Translations under genes and position numbers: made by a program
Origin: Vibrio hippocampi
GTDB taxonomy: Bacteria; Pseudomonadota; Gammaproteobacteria; Enterobacterales; Vibrionaceae
DNA length: 64,000 nucleotides
Assembly: GCF_921292975.1 (NCBI RefSeq)
Contig: NZ_CAKLCM010000002.1
Span: 1,240,001-1,304,000 of the forward strand
Direction of reading: 5' to 3'
The notes under the pieces: generated by a model
The model's input: only the letters and a program-made list of their open reading frames with translations
The model's database searches: none
Told to the model about the DNA's origin: nothing
In this document: piece after piece, positions 61,130-64,000 of the stretch
Numbering within the stretch: the stretch's first letter is position 1
How the letters are laid out: each line of letters opens with the position of its first letter

Positions 61130-61579
61130 CTAGGTCACCAATCGCTGGTCAAAAGGAAAAGTGATCACTTCAATCACCTTGGTATTCTGGGCATCTGGAT
61201 GACGAGGGTTATAGAGAAAATTGCTCGACTCAGGAAGAATGGCGCTGGGCACTTTGGCTAGCAACGGTTGTTTGTTTGCTAGCCAATCATTACCTAGCTC
61301 TTGGGTCTCCTTCTCACTATGATTCCAATCGCTTTTTAATTGGAAAACATGGCTGCTGCTAATGTCATGTTCTGGCACTTGTACCTTGAGCAGCTTAAAG
61401 TCATTAGGTAGATCATCAAGGTCAATCTCAAGTCCAGCCATCACTTCTAATAGAGCGAGAGCTGGATGCTCTGCTAAATACACAATCTGATTTCCGCGGC
61501 TATGCCATCGACCAGATGCGTACAAGCCACCAATACCATCCAGATCCTCAAAATTGGAGATGCGCCATAGTATAGGCAT
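61130..61579 (-). CDS. RES-domain toxin
   Basis: A 149-residue protein of the RES family, toxins that deplete or modify NAD+ or a phosphoribosyl-linked target. The conserved Arg-Glu-Ser triad region is visible: LWRIS and SGRWHSRGNQIVYLAEHPAL in the N half, ALLEVM, and VPSAILPESSNFLYNPRHPD in the C half. Its ATG shares bases with the antitoxin stop (TAATG), the usual coupling for this type. It is the second gene of the toxin-antitoxin operon. Confidence 0.92.
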   Translation of the reverse strand: MPILWRISNFEDLDGIGGLYASGRWHSRGNQIVYLAEHPALALLEVMAGLEIDLDDLPNDFKLLKVQVPEHDISSSHVFQLKSDWNHSEKETQELGNDWLANKQPLLAKVPSAILPESSNFLYNPRHPDAQNTKVIEVITFPFDQRLVT

Positions 61580-62004
61580 TAGAAGTATCCGGATTCGATT
61601 CTGTTGAGTAGTTGTTCAACAATGTTGCCACCAAACTCATCTTGCATCGCCTCTTTGGGTGTTTTCCCATCCAGTTGCTTTTTGGGTTTGCTTAACCAAC
61701 GGTTTGCCTTGGTTTCATCACCAAAAATGACACGAGCCTGCGCGGTTAACCGTGCGGCTCGGATTAGCTTTGCGCTTTCATCACGATTCAGCTTTTCTGC
61801 TTTATTAATTCGATGAGTTAAGGTTCTTGCTGGGATTACCCAATTTAACTCCTGCTTTTCAAAACCATGTTGATACAATCTGGATAGCGCTGATGGGTCG
61901 ACTCCATCCCTTACCAAATTAGACAGATCAAGTTCGTCCTCGATCGTGGCATCAAACCACTGACTGAGGTTTGCATTAACTGTCAATTCGATTGTTGCTG
62001 TCAT
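61579..62004 (-). CDS. Xre/ParS-type antitoxin (MbcA/ParS/Xre family)
   Basis: A 141-residue antitoxin. The ATG at 62004 has AGAGG 8 bases upstream; a GTG three codons earlier is a weaker choice. It has a helical N-terminal DNA-binding part (VDPSALSRLYQHGFEKQELN, VIPARTLTHRINKAEKLNRD) and a C-terminal toxin-binding domain with ARVIFGDETKANRWLSKPKK and the GKTPKEAM motif typical of this antitoxin group. It should bind the operator at 62017-62052 and neutralise the RES toxin. Confidence 0.92.
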   Translation of the reverse strand: MTATIELTVNANLSQWFDATIEDELDLSNLVRDGVDPSALSRLYQHGFEKQELNWVIPARTLTHRINKAEKLNRDESAKLIRAARLTAQARVIFGDETKANRWLSKPKKQLDGKTPKEAMQDEFGGNIVEQLLNRIESGYF

Positions 62005-62016
62005 AGTGAGCACCTC

Positions 62017-62052
62017 TTGGCAATATGCCTAGATTTTAGCGCATATTGCCAA
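62017..62052. promoter_or_regulatory. Operator of the RES/Xre operon
   Basis: TTGGCAATATGC and GCATATTGCCAA are perfect 12-bp inverted arms separated by exactly 12 bases. The element starts 12 bases from the antitoxin start codon, right beside its ribosome site, the usual place for autoregulation by an antitoxin dimer. Confidence 0.75.
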
Positions 62053-62269
62053 AAAGTACAAAAACCAAGCGATAAAAGCTTGGCTGAACGAACCAAAATA
62101 TCGTTATCGACACTGCCTTTTTGGTCCTTCAGTGTCTTTAGTGAATGCGGGCTTTGGTGAATGCGGGTTTTAATGAATGTGAGCTTTAGCCTGTGCGGGA
62201 ATAAGAATGTGTTGGAATCGCCCTGTATCTCCGAGCCAGAAATGACAGGGCGTTTCACTTATATTAATC

Positions 62270-63535
62270 TCATGCTTGTGGCGGTGTTCCCTCGGCATTC
62301 GATACAATCGCGTCGATTTGCACTAATGCGCCCATCGCAATATCAGAGACTCCAATCACGGTTCGAGATGGATAATCGTTGTCAAAGTAGTCTGCCAGTA
62401 CTTGATCCACTTGGGCGAGATCTTCCACCTGTTTTAACTGAATATTGAACTTCACGATATCATCCATATCATGATTCACACTCTCTACAATGGCTTTAAT
62501 ATTACTTAGGCATTGTGCTGTTTGTTGTCGTACGTCGCTGGCAATAAGATCCCCACTCTGAGGTTGAATCGGCAGCTGTGCAGAAACATTATTGTAGTGT
62601 GAAAACGCAACGGTATGGGTCGCGAGTTTGCTTACGGGTGCGTTTTCCGTGTTGTGAGCCCGAATCACGATACCGTGGCGATCTTCCACGGCTTGCGGTG
62701 GTGTGCCATCACCGTGTGACACGGTGGCATCAATTTGTACCAATGCATCCATCGGTAATCCTTCCGCCTTGATGATTGAACGGGCTGGCATGTAAGCAAC
62801 GCTTCTGGCAATGGCAGAACATGGAAAGAATGAGGAGTACACTTCATTGACTGCACAAATATCATCAAGATTGGTGACGTGTATGTTAATTTTCACAATG
62901 TCATCAAGTGGTACATCAATACTCGTTAATACCGCTTTGAGGTTCGTCAAACATTGTCTTGCTTGCGCTTTCACTCCACCGGCGGCGATGTTTCCTGTAT
63001 TAGGTTCGATAGGAAGTTGAGCCGAGATGTGATTGTAATGGGAAAAGGCAACGCTCTGACTCGATAAACGATCCATTGGCGCTTTGGGTGTATTTCTGAC
63101 TCGTTTTATCAGTTCGCATGGCGCTTGTGGATGAGTCCCTTCCCCATTTGAGATCAGCGCATCCATTTGCACCAAAGCCCCTTCTGTTGGCAGCGCCGCG
63201 ACAGCAAGTACACTGCGTGTTGGAAGGTGGCTAGAGAAATATTCGTTGTAAACTTCATCGACGGCATCAAGATCAGCCATCGATTTTAGATAGACGGTTA
63301 TCTTAACCACATCGTGCAACCCGTGACCGACGCTTTCGACGATCGCCTTGATATTGTCTAGACACTGGCGGGAATGCTCTCTAATTCCGCCTTCAACTAA
63401 CTTGCCGCTACTAGGAACAATAGGCAGTTGTGCGGATATATTGTTGTAGTGAGAAAATGCCACAGATTGGGTTGAACTGCGATTGATTGGGGCGTTTTCT
63501 GTATTTCTAGAAACTTTGATGATCTTGCCACTCAT
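62270..63535 (-). CDS. Protein of three fused RidA domains
   Basis: A 421-residue protein with three RidA/YjgF domains of about 135-140 residues each (roughly 1-140, 141-283, 284-421). Each repeats VAFSHYN.ISAQLPI near its start, then 'A.QCL.N.KA', then LPTRSV, AIARSV or PSRTVI, and then 'ALVQ.DA..S..EGT.PQA'. The key arginine of RidA deaminases is kept in all three (TRS, ARS, SRT), while the usual glutamate near the end is replaced by aspartate (VQMDA/VQIDA). RidA is normally a homotrimer of single domains, so one chain could form a complete pseudo-trimer. GGAGAG lies 8 bases before the ATG at 63535. Substrate and exact role unknown. Confidence 0.87.
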   Translation of the reverse strand: MSGKIIKVSRNTENAPINRSSTQSVAFSHYNNISAQLPIVPSSGKLVEGGIREHSRQCLDNIKAIVESVGHGLHDVVKITVYLKSMADLDAVDEVYNEYFSSHLPTRSVLAVAALPTEGALVQMDALISNGEGTHPQAPCELIKRVRNTPKAPMDRLSSQSVAFSHYNHISAQLPIEPNTGNIAAGGVKAQARQCLTNLKAVLTSIDVPLDDIVKINIHVTNLDDICAVNEVYSSFFPCSAIARSVAYMPARSIIKAEGLPMDALVQIDATVSHGDGTPPQAVEDRHGIVIRAHNTENAPVSKLATHTVAFSHYNNVSAQLPIQPQSGDLIASDVRQQTAQCLSNIKAIVESVNHDMDDIVKFNIQLKQVEDLAQVDQVLADYFDNDYPSRTVIGVSDIAMGALVQIDAIVSNAEGTPPQA

Positions 63536-63687
63536 GTCGAATACTCTCCAATTGATAAACAAAACGTGGACGAGATAGGTTCACGTTTATTGACGGTTAC
63601 AGGTAAAAAAGCGCTAGGCTACTCCCAACCATTGAGAGCAGCCGGTTATGCGTCGAATTAAAGGGGAAGTAAACCCAATCGTGAGGC

Positions 63688-64000
63688 TTACAAGGTGCTA
63701 AGGAAGGTTTGAATTTTATCTTCGTGGCGCCTAATGGTATCTTCACTTGGCGTCACCGCATCCTTGTGAGTAAAGTAAACCAAAATCGCCATTTGCGCGG
63801 TTAGGCGGTTTTCTGCTTCATCAAAGGCCACCGAGTACTCGCTTTCTAATGCGCCACGGGTCACTTCTTCTTTGTCATTAGCTGGCAAGCAGTGCAGTAG
63901 CATCGCGCCGGGTTTCGCTTTTGCCATCAACTCTTCAGAAATCACATAATCAGGCATGAAAGCGGCCAAGCGCTCTGCTTTCTCATCCATTTGAGTAACC
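63688..64000 (-). CDS. Carbamoyltransferase (ornithine/aspartate type), C-terminal part
   Basis: The gene enters from the right window edge; about 103 codons are visible up to the stop at 63688. The segment GAMLLHCLPANDKEEVTRGA is the ornithine-binding HCLP block of ornithine carbamoyltransferases, and the following VAFDEAENRLTAQMAILVYF is the conserved C-terminal helix region. This fits an ornithine-type or a purine-catabolic carbamoyltransferase (the YgeW group also keeps HCLP). The carbamoyl-phosphate-binding part is outside the window, so the substrate stays open. Confidence 0.8.
   Translation of the reverse strand, partial: VTQMDEKAERLAAFMPDYVISEELMAKAKPGAMLLHCLPANDKEEVTRGALESEYSVAFDEAENRLTAQMAILVYFTHKDAVTPSEDTIRRHEDKIQTFLSTL

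Overview
The window reads as chromosomal DNA of a marine gammaproteobacterium, most likely a Vibrio or close relative. This rests on recognisable gene content, not on a database search: a VpsT-type regulator inside an exopolysaccharide operon, a TAXI-TRAP transporter, a RES/Xre toxin-antitoxin pair, a purine-to-allantoin cluster, and dispersed CCAAGTAACCTC palindromes of the kind I associate with vibrios. Base composition is moderate, with AT-rich islands around the polysaccharide locus. I see no rRNA, tRNA or CRISPR array.

Layout. 0-7 kb: end-truncated RluA-type pseudouridine synthase, cardiolipin synthase, a PLP-dependent C-S lyase (metC-like), a perfect 7-bp satellite, and a two-gene TAXI-TRAP importer. 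7-12.5 kb: an alkyl-sulfate module (LysR regulator, FadL-type porin, secreted alkylsulfatase) with a matching operator at both target promoters. 12.9-17 kb: a type I secretion locus (HlyD adaptor, ABC exporter, acidic substrate) whose ABC ATPase has lost key catalytic residues. 17.7-24 kb: an IS3-type remnant with a broken DDE triad abutting a short exopolysaccharide operon (sugar transferase, ugd, VpsT-like regulator, outer-membrane barrel, export protein). 25-29.8 kb: a beta-hydroxyacid dehydrogenase, a TetR regulator and cysDN. 30-36 kb: a Pot-type ABC importer followed by a lipoprotein amidohydrolase. 36-41 kb: TetR plus an RND efflux pair with a clear operator. 41-44 kb: a fused QueD-like protein, a small unknown and a chemoreceptor.

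44.5-59 kb is the most coherent block. A RutR-like TetR regulator faces a nucleobase/nucleoside ABC importer (ATPase, two permeases, BMP binding protein) and xdhA-xdhB-xdhC-uraD-uraH-guaD-puuD. Together these take up purines and convert guanine and hypoxanthine/xanthine to urate and then to allantoin. Three copies of an operator-like sequence (ACCTGACCA-N2-TGGTCAGGT) lie before the importer, the binding-protein gene and xdhA, suggesting one regulon.

59-64 kb: a second copy of the type I secretion substrate family, a LysE exporter, a RES/Xre toxin-antitoxin operon with a perfect 12-12-12 operator, a protein made of three fused RidA domains, and the 3' part of a carbamoyltransferase gene. Many short tandem duplications (7-18 bp) occur both between genes and in frame inside genes, so replication slippage appears to be a recurrent force here.
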